Shown: positions 13,788 through 20,966 of the stretch, piece by piece
Numbering within the stretch: the first letter of the stretch is position 1
Layout of the letters: each line of letters begins with the position of its first letter
Assembly (NCBI GenBank): GCA_018710805.1
Contig: DVJG01000102.1
Coordinates: 1-24,541 of the forward strand
From: Candidatus Faecousia faecipullorum
GTDB taxonomy: Bacteria; Bacillota; Clostridia; Oscillospirales; Oscillospiraceae
Length of the DNA: 24,541 nucleotides
Direction of reading: 5' to 3'
The notes under the pieces: generated by a model
Told to the model about the DNA's origin: nothing
Seen by the model: the letters and a program-made list of their open reading frames with translations, nothing else
Database searches by the model: none
Position numbers and translations under genes: made by a program

Positions 13788-14006
13788 TTGGCGAAAGACG
13801 ACGTAATCGAAATTGAAGGCATCGTAACCGATGCACTGCCGAATGCTATGTTCAAAGTCGACATCGGCAGCGGACACACCATTCTGGCACACATTTCCGG
13901 CAAGCTCAGAATGAATTTCATCAAGATCTTGCCCGGTGATAAAGTAACCGTTCAAATGTCTCCCTATGATCTGACCCAGGGCCGGATCACCTGGAGAAGC
14001 AAGTAA
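13788..14006 (+). CDS. infA: Translation initiation factor IF-1
   Basis: This 72-residue protein is a complete IF-1, a single S1/OB fold that blocks the 30S A site during initiation. It reads AKDDVIEIEGIVTDALPNAM, then FKVDIGSGHTILAHISGKLR, and ends LTQGRITWRSK. The start codon is TTG at 13788, supported by GGGAGG at 13773-13778 and by the exact family N terminus. There is no upstream ATG or GTG in frame near the ribosome binding site. Confidence 0.97.
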   Translation: MAKDDVIEIEGIVTDALPNAMFKVDIGSGHTILAHISGKLRMNFIKILPGDKVTVQMSPYDLTQGRITWRSK

Positions 14007-14043
14007 ACTTAGAGACAGAAGTCTCATATGGAGGTTAAACAGT

Positions 14044-14157
14044 ATGAAGGTAAGACCGTCCGTTAAACCCATGTGCGAAAAGTGTAAGATCATCAAGCGC
14101 AAGGGTCGCGTTATGGTAATTTGCGAAAACCCCAAGCATAAGCAGAGACAAGGCTAA
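14044..14157 (+). CDS. rpmJ: 50S ribosomal protein L36
   Basis: This 37-residue protein is the zinc (C+) form of L36, a small 50S protein that organises 23S rRNA late in assembly. It begins MKVRPSVKPMCEKCK and ends KHKQRQG. Zinc ligands C11, C14, C27 and H32 are all present. GGAGG lies before the ATG. It sits in its usual place between infA and rpsM. Confidence 0.96.
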   Translation: MKVRPSVKPMCEKCKIIKRKGRVMVICENPKHKQRQG

Positions 14158-14170
14158 TAGGAGGAGAAAT

Positions 14171-14539
14171 ATGGCACGTATTTCTGGTATCGACCTTCCC
14201 CGCGACAAGCGGATCGAAGTTGCTCTGACCTATATCTACGGCATCGGACCCAGCCGCGCCGCTGAAGTCCTGGCCCAGACCGGCATTGACCCCGACACCC
14301 GGGTCAAGGACCTGAATGAAGAGCAGGAAGCCCTGCTCCGTGACACCATCGAGCACAAGTACCTCATCGAAGGTGACCTGCGCCGGGAAACCGCTATGAA
14401 CATCAAGCGGCTCTCCGAAATCGGCTGCTATCGTGGTGTCCGTCATCGCCGCGGCCTGCCCGTTCACGGTCAGCGTACCAAGACCAACGCCCGTACCCGC
14501 AAAGGTCCCAAGAAGACCATTGCCAACAAGAAGAAGTAA
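14171..14539 (+). CDS. rpsM: 30S ribosomal protein S13
   Basis: This 122-residue protein is S13, which bridges the 30S head to the 50S subunit and touches the P-site tRNA. It begins MARISGIDLPRDKRIEVALT with the helix-turn motif YGIGPSRA, continues RETAMNIKRLSEIGCYRGVR, then RHRRGLPVHGQRTKTNARTR and a lysine-rich tail. GGAGGAG precedes the ATG. Confidence 0.98.
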   Translation: MARISGIDLPRDKRIEVALTYIYGIGPSRAAEVLAQTGIDPDTRVKDLNEEQEALLRDTIEHKYLIEGDLRRETAMNIKRLSEIGCYRGVRHRRGLPVHGQRTKTNARTRKGPKKTIANKKK

Positions 14540-14553
14540 GGAGGGATATGTAA

Positions 14554-14949
14554 ATGGCTACCAACGCTAAGAAGACTGTCAAGCGCCGTCGCGAGCGCAA
14601 GAACGTAGAGAAGGGTGCGGCCCATATCCGCTCCTCTTTCAATAACACCATGGTGACCATCACCGACCTGGAAGGCAACGCCCTTTCTTGGGCTTCCTCC
14701 GGTGGACTGGGCTTCCGGGGCTCCCGGAAATCCACTCCCTTTGCTGCCCAGACCGCCGCTGAGACGGCTGCAAAGGCTGCAATGGAGCACGGCCTGAAGA
14801 CTGTCGAGGTCTACGTCAAGGGCCCCGGCCAGGGACGTGAAGCCGCCATTCGTGCACTTCAGACCGCTGGCCTGGAAGTTGTTATGATCAAGGACGTCAC
14901 CCCCATTCCCCACAATGGCTGCCGTCCCCCCAAGAGACGTCGTGTCTGA
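14554..14949 (+). CDS. rpsK: 30S ribosomal protein S11
   Basis: This 131-residue protein is S11, located on the 30S platform at the mRNA exit. Typical segments are AHIRSSFNNTMVTITDLEGN, the loop SSGGLGFRGSRKSTPFAAQ, VYVKGPGQGREAAIRAL and the C-terminal DVTPIPHNGCRPPKRRRV. A GGAGGG site and a 14-nt gap follow rpsM. Confidence 0.98.
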   Translation: MATNAKKTVKRRRERKNVEKGAAHIRSSFNNTMVTITDLEGNALSWASSGGLGFRGSRKSTPFAAQTAAETAAKAAMEHGLKTVEVYVKGPGQGREAAIRALQTAGLEVVMIKDVTPIPHNGCRPPKRRRV

Positions 14950-14975
14950 GAAAGCAATAGGAGGAAATTTGTCAT

Positions 14976-15572
14976 ATGGCTAAGAATATGCAGCCCGTGC
15001 TGAAGCGTTGCAGAACGCTGGGCGTTTCTCCTGCCGCTATGGGTTATAGCAAGACTTCCAACAAGAACCCCGGCGGACAGAGAAGAACCAAGAAGTCTGA
15101 GTATGCTACTCAGCTCACCGAGAAGCAGAAGGTCAAGTTTGTCTACGGCATCCAGGAGAAGCAGTTCCGTAACTACTACGAGAAGGCTTCCCGCGCCGAG
15201 GGCAACACCGGTGAGAACCTGCTGACCTACTGCGAGCGCCGCCTGGATAACGTTGTTTACCGTCTGGGCTTCGCCACCACCCGCCGTCAGGCTCGTCAGC
15301 TGGTGAACCACGGCCACTTCACCGTCAACGGTAACCGTGTCAACATCCCCAGCTACCTCATCAAGGTCGGCGATGTGATTGCCGTCTCTGAGAAAGCCTC
15401 TTCCAACGCCTTCTTCAAAAAGCTGAAGGAGGACGACGCCTTTGTCGCCGCTCCCAAGTGGCTGGATCGTGATAAGAACACCCTCCAGGGTAAGGTCATC
15501 GCTATGCCTACCAAGGCCGATATCGACTTCGATATCGCTGTGCACCTCATCGTCGAGTTGTACTCCAAGTAA
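14976..15572 (+). CDS. rpsD: 30S ribosomal protein S4, zinc-free form
   Basis: This 198-residue protein is S4, a primary 16S binder and, in several bacteria, a translational repressor of its own operon. The N-terminal region has a single cysteine (KRCRTLG), so it is the form that has lost the zinc site. The S4 RNA-binding domain is clear at ERRLDNVVYRLGFATTRRQA and VNHGHFTVNGNRVNIPSY. It ends AVHLIVELYSK. A TAGGAGG site precedes the ATG. A hairpin-bearing gap separates it from rpoA. Confidence 0.97.
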   Translation: MAKNMQPVLKRCRTLGVSPAAMGYSKTSNKNPGGQRRTKKSEYATQLTEKQKVKFVYGIQEKQFRNYYEKASRAEGNTGENLLTYCERRLDNVVYRLGFATTRRQARQLVNHGHFTVNGNRVNIPSYLIKVGDVIAVSEKASSNAFFKKLKEDDAFVAAPKWLDRDKNTLQGKVIAMPTKADIDFDIAVHLIVELYSK

Positions 15573-15643
15573 TGCCCCCCATCCGTACGCAAGTCTGTCT
15601 GGTGGGGCGTTACGCCCCACACATTTAAGGAGGGTTTTGATTC
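15573..15643 (+). promoter_or_regulatory. Hairpin in the rpsD-rpoA spacer
   Basis: A GC-rich 8-bp hairpin pairs GTGGGGCG (15602-15609) with CGCCCCAC (15613-15620) over a TTA loop. The C-run GCCCCCC at 15574-15580 could compete for the G-rich arm. No T-tract follows, so it is not a plain terminator. AAGGAGG for rpoA comes just after. It may be an RNA stability or feedback element that sets rpoA output apart from the ribosomal genes. Confidence 0.5.
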
Positions 15644-16603
15644 ATGGTAGAAATTGAAAAGCCTCGCATCACCTGCCTTGACCAGCCTGAGGACCCCTCT
15701 TACGGCAAGTATGTTGTGGAGCCTCTGGAGCGCGGCTACGGCATGACCTTGGGTAACTCCCTGCGTCGTATCCTGTTGAGCAGCCTTCCTGGCTACGCGG
15801 CCACTTCCGTGAAAATCCAGGGAGTGCAGCATGAATTCTCCACCATCCCCGGCGTTACCGAGGATGTGACGGAGATCGTGCTGAATGTGAAGCGTCTGAC
15901 CCCGAAGATCCACTGCTCCGGCATTAAGACCGTTCACATCGACGCCGTGGGCCCCTGTGAGGTCACTGCTGCGGACATTAAGGCCGATGCCGAGGTGGAA
16001 ATCCTGAACCCTGAACTGCACATCTGCACGCTGGGCGAAGGCGCCACTTTCAATATGGAGATCACCCTGTCCCAGGGCCGCGGTTACGTTCCCTCTGACC
16101 GGAACAAAACCGCCCAGACCCCCATTGGCGTGATTCCCATCGACTCCATCTATTCTCCTGTAACCAAGGTGAATTACACGGTGGAGCCCACCCGTGTCGG
16201 CGACAAGACCGACTTCGACAAGCTGACTCTGGAGGTCTGGACGGATAAGACCATTGATGCCAAGGACGCCGTGTCCCTGGGCGCCAAGATCCTGTCCGAC
16301 CACCTGGCTGTGTTCACGAACCTCTCTGACGCCGTGGCTATTTCTTCCACCGTGGTGGAAAAGATTGCGGACCGTCCTGACGCAAAGCTCGCCATGACCA
16401 TTGACGAGCTGGATCTGTCTGTGCGGAGCTTCAACTGCCTGAAGCGTGCCAACATCAACACCGTCGCCGACCTGATCGGCAAGACCGGTGAGGACATGAT
16501 GAAGGTGCGCAACATGGGCAAGAAGTCCCTGGACGAGGTTCAGAAGAAGCTGGAGATGATGGGCCTGTCCCTGGCCAGCGAAGAAAACAGCGGCAACAAC
16601 TAA
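15644..16603 (+). CDS. rpoA: DNA-directed RNA polymerase subunit alpha
   Basis: This 319-residue protein nucleates RNA polymerase assembly. The N-terminal dimerisation domain contains YVVEPLERGYGMTLGNSLRR and LLSSLPGYAATSVKI; the middle includes QGRGYVPSDRN. A linker near residue 245 leads to the C-terminal DNA-binding domain with LDLSVRSFNCLKRANINTVA and MGKKSLDEVQKKLE. Both domains are intact. A GGAGG site precedes the ATG after the hairpin-bearing gap. It sits between rpsD and rplQ as in nearly all bacteria. Confidence 0.98.
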   Translation: MVEIEKPRITCLDQPEDPSYGKYVVEPLERGYGMTLGNSLRRILLSSLPGYAATSVKIQGVQHEFSTIPGVTEDVTEIVLNVKRLTPKIHCSGIKTVHIDAVGPCEVTAADIKADAEVEILNPELHICTLGEGATFNMEITLSQGRGYVPSDRNKTAQTPIGVIPIDSIYSPVTKVNYTVEPTRVGDKTDFDKLTLEVWTDKTIDAKDAVSLGAKILSDHLAVFTNLSDAVAISSTVVEKIADRPDAKLAMTIDELDLSVRSFNCLKRANINTVADLIGKTGEDMMKVRNMGKKSLDEVQKKLEMMGLSLASEENSGNN

Positions 16604-16636
16604 TCGACTTACCTTTTAATAAAGGAGGAAACGTTC

Positions 16637-16978
16637 ATGTTCGGCACTCGTAAGCTGGGTAAGACCAGCGCTCAGAGAAAAGCCCTGCTGCGTCAGCAGG
16701 TGACCGATCTGCTGAATAACGGCAAGATGGAGACCACCTTCTATCGTGCCAAGGAAGTGCAGCCCGTGGTCGAGAAGATGATCACCCTGGGCAAGAAGGG
16801 CGACCTGGCATCCTACCGCCGGGCTCTGGCCTTCATCACCAAGGAAGACGTGGCTCACAAGCTGTTCAAGGAGATCGCTCCCAAGTACGCCGACCGCAAC
16901 GGCGGCTACACTCGTGTGACCCGCACTGGCGAGCGTCGCGGCGACGCTGCTGAGATGGCTGTCATCGAGCTGGTGTAA
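16637..16978 (+). CDS. rplQ: 50S ribosomal protein L17
   Basis: This 113-residue protein is L17, positioned near the tunnel exit. It has a compact N terminus (MFGTRKLGKTSAQRKALLRQ), the helix VTDLLNNGKMETTFYRAKEV and the C-terminal GGYTRVTRTGERRGDAAEMA. It is the last gene of the operon; AAAGGAGG lies upstream, and a strong hairpin lies 10 bases after the stop. Confidence 0.98.
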   Translation: MFGTRKLGKTSAQRKALLRQQVTDLLNNGKMETTFYRAKEVQPVVEKMITLGKKGDLASYRRALAFITKEDVAHKLFKEIAPKYADRNGGYTRVTRTGERRGDAAEMAVIELV

Positions 16979-16988
16979 TTTCCAAGAG

Positions 16989-17023
16989 AACAGGGCCTGC
17001 CATTTTGGCGGCAGGCCCTGTTT
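16989..17023 (+). terminator. Terminator of the ribosomal operon
   Basis: A perfect 13-bp stem pairs AACAGGGCCTGCC (16989-17001) with 17010-17022 around an 8-nt loop. Only TTT follows before CGAGG, so the U-tract is short and some read-through into the tRNA gene is possible. Confidence 0.8.
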
Positions 17024-17054
17024 CGAGGAAAATCAAAAAAATTCTAAAAACCTC

Positions 17055-17083
17055 TTGACAAACTGAAAGTAACGTTGTATAAT
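17055..17083 (+). promoter_or_regulatory. Perfect-consensus promoter of tRNA-Thr
   Basis: TTGACA (17055-17060), a 17-nt spacer and TATAAT (17078-17083) match the housekeeping consensus at every position. The start point near 17090 leaves a short leader before the mature tRNA. Confidence 0.92.
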
Positions 17084-17116
17084 ATCAAAGCTGTCTGAGA
17101 GATGAATCAAATAAAT

Positions 17117-17192
<76 letters not shown>

Positions 17193-17231
17193 AAAAGAAA
17201 AACCACACCGATTTGGTGTGGTTTTTCTTTT
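17193..17231 (+). terminator. Rho-independent terminator after tRNA-Thr
   Basis: A 17-bp perfect stem pairs 17193-17209 with 17215-17231 around a GATTT loop. The 3' arm ends in TTTTTCTTTT, a strong U-tract. It begins directly after the CCA end. Confidence 0.93.
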
Positions 17232-17467
17232 GCTCTGAACCAGAACGTGCAGTAAAGAAATATGCGATTCTTTCAATTGGAAGTCTGCCGCAGGAGGCGC
17301 CAGAAGACTCCTGCGGCGGACTTTGGATATGGATAATAGAGAAACACGATTTCGGCATAAAAACCCAGCAAAGGTCTTCAGAGAGGGCGGGGGAGAACGT
17401 GACCAGGAGTTGAAAGCATAATAACCTGGGCAGAAAAATCTCATGAAATGAATCAGAATATAGAATG
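17232..17467. other. Gene-free stretch with one long imperfect palindrome
   Basis: No supported gene lies between the tRNA terminator and the next hairpin. The only clear structure is a palindrome: AAGTC-T-GCCGCAGGAG (17281-17296) pairs with CTCCTGCGGC-G-GACTT (17308-17323), with one mismatch and an 11-nt loop. No T-tract follows. It could be a dispersed palindromic repeat or a processing signal; one copy cannot decide. Confidence 0.6.
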
Positions 17468-17506
17468 GCACCCTAAGGAAAACTCCTTAGGGTGCGTTTT
17501 CTTATT
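17468..17506. terminator. Terminator at the 3' end of the envelope cluster
   Basis: A perfect 12-bp stem pairs GCACCCTAAGGA (17468-17479) with TCCTTAGGGTGC (17484-17495) over AAAC. It lies six bases beyond the PAP2 stop codon, on the side where that minus-strand transcript ends. The T-rich side (GTTTTCTTATTT) is on the plus strand, so it terminates rightward transcripts best and may also act leftward. Confidence 0.75.
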
Positions 17507-18095
17507 TCAGATATTTGCCGCTTTTGCTTTGACCGGGGAAGGGAAGTCTGGGCGCGACTTTCGCAGCCAGCATATCGCCCAGGATGCCGAAGATCACGCC
17601 AAGAACGATGGCAACCAGGACATCGGTGGGGTAGTGGACATAGAGATAGAGCCGGGAGAAAGCGATAAGACAGGCAAGAATCAGGGCCGGAATGCCCATA
17701 CGTTTATCCCGCCGCAGGAGCACCGTGGCTGCTTCAAAGGAAGCAATGGTATGTCCTGAGGGGAAGGAATAGTCGTGCAGGCCTTTAACCAGCAGATTAA
17801 TGGTGATGCCGTAGTTTTCCATTTGGAAATCATAGGGACGAATGCGCTGACACAGGGGTTTCAGGGTCATATTGCAGACCACCAGGCCGAAAATCAGCGC
17901 AAATCCCATGCCAAGACCCGTTTTGCGGGTCTTGGGGAGGATCAGCAGGATAACTGCCACTGCAATCCAGAAGATGCCGCCCTCACCGAAGAGGGTGATG
18001 AAGGGCATGAACTTGTCCATAAAGGGGGACTGCAAGTTTGCCTGAATCCAGTCAAGAATAGGCAGGTCAAAGGAAACAGCTAAGGTATCTAACAT
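17502..18095 (-). CDS. PAP2-family membrane phosphatase
   Basis: This 197-residue membrane protein has all three PAP2 catalytic motifs: K79-x6-R86-P87 (KPLCQRIRP), P112-S-G-H115, and S147-R-x5-H154-x3-D158 (SRLYLYVHYPTD). About five or six membrane helices are visible. The family removes phosphate from lipid phosphates such as undecaprenyl pyrophosphate (as BcrC does) or phosphatidylglycerol phosphate; the exact substrate cannot be read from sequence. Its ATG directly follows the TAA of the upstream gene, and GGAAGGAG inside that gene's end is its ribosome binding site, so it is tightly coupled. It is the last gene of the minus-strand cluster. Confidence 0.92.
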   Translation of the reverse strand: MLDTLAVSFDLPILDWIQANLQSPFMDKFMPFITLFGEGGIFWIAVAVILLILPKTRKTGLGMGFALIFGLVVCNMTLKPLCQRIRPYDFQMENYGITINLLVKGLHDYSFPSGHTIASFEAATVLLRRDKRMGIPALILACLIAFSRLYLYVHYPTDVLVAIVLGVIFGILGDMLAAKVAPRLPFPGQSKSGKYLK

Positions 18096-19820
18096 TTAAG
18101 CAGCTCCTTCCGTTGTATCCGCAGAGGTTTCGCTGGGGGCCCTGGTGGGCGTTTCAGCGGGGGTTTCCTGGACGGCACCGGCATCCTCAAAGAGGGGATA
18201 GAGCACCATGGGCTCCAGGGTGGCGCCGTCGGCCATGGTCACAAGGCCGCTTTCGTCGGGCTGGAACATGACCTTATAAACGGTCTTTCCGTCTTCCTTA
18301 GCCAGGGTGTACCAGCCGGCGAAGACCTTGCCCTCGGGAATATTGGAGATGGTAGGCGTCTGGAGGGTCTTGGCGTCGGTGGTGAAGAAGTCGGTGTACA
18401 GGAGATTGTCGCCGTCCATGAAGGTCAGGCGGACCTTGCCAACGGGCTTGGAGGTATCTTCATTGGTGAAGTTGTAGCACAGCCATTTGCCGGTGTCGGA
18501 CTTCCGGAAGAACATGGTCTTACCGTAGGGATAATCCTTGACAGAGCCATCGGTACGGGTGACGGCAAGTTTCATGTCCACACGGGCGGAGAAGATGGAG
18601 TCGGAGTACTGGGTGAAGTTGGTGACGGTGTAGTCCTTGAACTCGTGGCCGTTGTTGGACTGCATCCAAAGCTGATCCTTGCTGATGGAGGTAAAGCTGT
18701 ATGCGTCGCCGGCGGGGTCAAAGTACTTGGCGGCGGTGCCCCGGTCGGAGACCTCGGCAATCATCCACAGACAGTAGGTTTCCGTGGCCATCCGCAGAGC
18801 AGAAGCCTGGTCGTCGGACATGGTGTTGGCAGTGGTCTTTTCCGTGAAGGTCTTGGTGGCCTCATCGTAAGTCACTTCCATTTGGTTGCCCTTATCGTCA
18901 AAGATCTGGACATCGGGCTGGACGAAGAGACCGGTGATTTCCTGGGTGCACATGGCAACATCCTCAACACCTGCGGGCAGATAATCGGCGGCGTTGGTTC
19001 CGGCCTTCATAATGGTGTGGTCATCGCCCAGTTCCACGCCGTTGACCATGGTGCGGTGGCTGTTGAGGCGGACAATGCGGTAGGTGTTATCCCGGTTCAG
19101 CACCACGTCCACGGCGGACAGCTGCCAGTCGGGAAGCTGGGTAATGTTGCCAAGACCCACATCACCCACATGATTATTGTCCGTCAGAGTGAAGGTTGCG
19201 ATTTTCTCTTCACCAAGGCGGATGACGTATTTCTTGTCACCGGAGAGGCCCGCAGAGGTTTCCAGGAAGTTCAGCTCCTGGCCGCCCACATACTCGTTCA
19301 TATACTGGGCAAAGGCATCCTTGCCCTCGTACTGTGTGTCCTGAGCCCCTGCAGCGGCATAGATATCCGCCCAGTTGGGGTTCGTAAAGATCTGGTCAAA
19401 GACAGCCTGGGCCTTCGCAGAGGGCTGGGCGGCCTGGTAGTCAATGAGCCAGCCGTTGAGCCAGATCAGCATGCCCAGGGTTGCCACAAAGAACACCAGA
19501 ATGAAGAGAAAATACAGGGTGTAGAAAATGGTGGAGCCCAGACGAGGAGCCTGTTTCTGAGGCGCCGCAGGTGCGCTGCGCCGGACATTCTGGCTCTGAG
19601 CAGTGGTGGTCCGGGGGGTGTTGGGATTGGGCCGCTGAGGCGCCGGCTGACGGGGGGCAGCGGGCCGCTGGGGGTTCTGCCGGGGCGGGTTCTGGGGCAT
19701 GGCCCGGGACTCCGGACGGCGGGAAGAAGCCTGAGGCGCGGACGCTTCCGCGTTCCGCTGGGCCAGGATTTCCTGAAGATCAGCGCCGGAGCGCTTTTTA
19801 TCGAATTTTCCTTGATACAT
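18096..19820 (-). CDS. Single-pass membrane protein of unknown function, disordered N terminus
   Basis: I do not recognise this 574-residue protein as a known family. Residues 1-95 are rich in Pro, Arg, Gln and Ala and look disordered and cytoplasmic. One membrane helix follows at about 97-120 (STIFYTLYFLFILVFFVATL). The remaining 450 residues would be outside the cell. Near residues 495-545 a FAGWYT motif followed by LEPMVLYPLF resembles InlB B-type repeat folds. The last 27 residues are rich in Thr, Pro, Ser and Glu. GGGAGG lies seven bases before the ATG. It sits between a phosphodiester glycosidase and a PAP2 phosphatase, which suggests a structural or scaffolding part in envelope polymer work. 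That role is inference. Confidence 0.85.
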   Translation of the reverse strand: MYQGKFDKKRSGADLQEILAQRNAEASAPQASSRRPESRAMPQNPPRQNPQRPAAPRQPAPQRPNPNTPRTTTAQSQNVRRSAPAAPQKQAPRLGSTIFYTLYFLFILVFFVATLGMLIWLNGWLIDYQAAQPSAKAQAVFDQIFTNPNWADIYAAAGAQDTQYEGKDAFAQYMNEYVGGQELNFLETSAGLSGDKKYVIRLGEEKIATFTLTDNNHVGDVGLGNITQLPDWQLSAVDVVLNRDNTYRIVRLNSHRTMVNGVELGDDHTIMKAGTNAADYLPAGVEDVAMCTQEITGLFVQPDVQIFDDKGNQMEVTYDEATKTFTEKTTANTMSDDQASALRMATETYCLWMIAEVSDRGTAAKYFDPAGDAYSFTSISKDQLWMQSNNGHEFKDYTVTNFTQYSDSIFSARVDMKLAVTRTDGSVKDYPYGKTMFFRKSDTGKWLCYNFTNEDTSKPVGKVRLTFMDGDNLLYTDFFTTDAKTLQTPTISNIPEGKVFAGWYTLAKEDGKTVYKVMFQPDESGLVTMADGATLEPMVLYPLFEDAGAVQETPAETPTRAPSETSADTTEGAA

Positions 19821-19832
19821 AGGGTACCTCCC

Positions 19833-20954
19833 TTACTCTTGGGGCCGAACCATCCAGAAGTTCGGCATCCGTCTCGGCTCGGACTGGAGCAGAGAGTAGC
19901 TGTTGATCATCTGGACCTGGCCGGGGTCACCGTAGCGGCCCTCGGTGTCCCGATACATCATAACGGAGGAGGAGCCGCCGTCCATGTTGCAGGCGTTGAC
20001 CGCGCCGTATTCCTGCATGATGTCGATGATATCCGCATAGGTTGCACCCATGGAGCCGGGCTGACGGCCGTCGGCACAGACAAAGATAACCGCACCGTCG
20101 GCTCTCTGGCCGATGGCGGTCCGGGGGTTCCAGCCGGAAGCGCTGTTATAGGCGCCCATGTTGATCTCGCCGTTGATAATCAGGGCGGGACCGAAGCAGC
20201 AGCCGTCCCGGATGTTCAGCTCTTTGGCCTTGGATTCGCTGAGGTTGTCCTGAGAGACCACCAGAATGTCGTCGGTGTTAAAGCCGGCGAAACCGGAAGC
20301 GTTGGGAGGAGAGCCGGTGGTCCAGGCGGTGTTGCCCTTGCTCATGACCAGACCCTCGGGGGTGCTGCCCACTTCAGGGCTGGAGGTGCCGTTGTCGAAG
20401 AAGGCGCCTGCATTGATGGCGGCGGAGGCGCCTTCGTCCTCAATGGCCTGGTTCAGGCGCTTGCCGGGGATGTTCCGGGAGAAGCCTTCGTAGGTGGAAA
20501 GACCCATATACACCCGGCTGGGGTCCCGGACGATCATGATGTGGGCATTGAAGGTTTTTCCGGCGTACTCCTCAATGCGGATGCCGTCGGGATAGTCAGC
20601 CCACTCGTCCACACCGGTGGATACGGCGGTGTTCTTCTGAATGACCACCTGGGAGGTGTCGGACACACTGTCGGTAAATCCGGCGTTGACACCATTTTTG
20701 ATCTGGGCCACGGTATCCTCGCCAATGAACAGGGCAGGGATCCACTTGGTGGCGCTGGGCTCCAGAAGCGTCATGGTCAGCAGGTCCCGGGCGGCTTCGG
20801 AAGGGCCTGTGAAGATCATATTGGCAGCCAGCACCAAGGCAATGAGCAGAAGAAAAATGGTGGTGAAGAGAAGCAGGAAGAACCGACGTATGATTCTGCC
20901 CGCCAGACTGCCCTTTTTCTTCTTCTTGGGTTCGCTCTGAGAATTGTTTTTCAT
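19833..20954 (-). CDS. Membrane-anchored phosphodiester glycosidase (NAGPA-domain)
   Basis: This 373-residue protein has a Lys-rich cytoplasmic start (KKKKKG), one N-terminal membrane helix at about 24-45, and an outside catalytic domain. The domain shows hallmarks of the NAGPA/phosphodiester glycosidase family: INAGAFF (180-186), NPRTAIGQ (276-283), VCADGRQPGSMGAT (292-305) and NMDGGSSSVMM (323-333). Relatives hydrolyse sugar-1-phosphodiester bonds; a bacterial substrate could be a teichoic-acid-like polymer, but this is not shown. The ATG has a GAGG site; 12-nt gaps separate it from both neighbours, so it is in one operon with them. Confidence 0.9.
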   Translation of the reverse strand: MKNNSQSEPKKKKKGSLAGRIIRRFFLLLFTTIFLLLIALVLAANMIFTGPSEAARDLLTMTLLEPSATKWIPALFIGEDTVAQIKNGVNAGFTDSVSDTSQVVIQKNTAVSTGVDEWADYPDGIRIEEYAGKTFNAHIMIVRDPSRVYMGLSTYEGFSRNIPGKRLNQAIEDEGASAAINAGAFFDNGTSSPEVGSTPEGLVMSKGNTAWTTGSPPNASGFAGFNTDDILVVSQDNLSESKAKELNIRDGCCFGPALIINGEINMGAYNSASGWNPRTAIGQRADGAVIFVCADGRQPGSMGATYADIIDIMQEYGAVNACNMDGGSSSVMMYRDTEGRYGDPGQVQMINSYSLLQSEPRRMPNFWMVRPQE

Positions 20955-20966
20955 GATTTGTACCTC

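Noticed and set aside
17329..17421. 30-codon plus-strand frame starting MDNRETRF
   Set aside because: No ribosome binding site or promoter, and composition gives no support.
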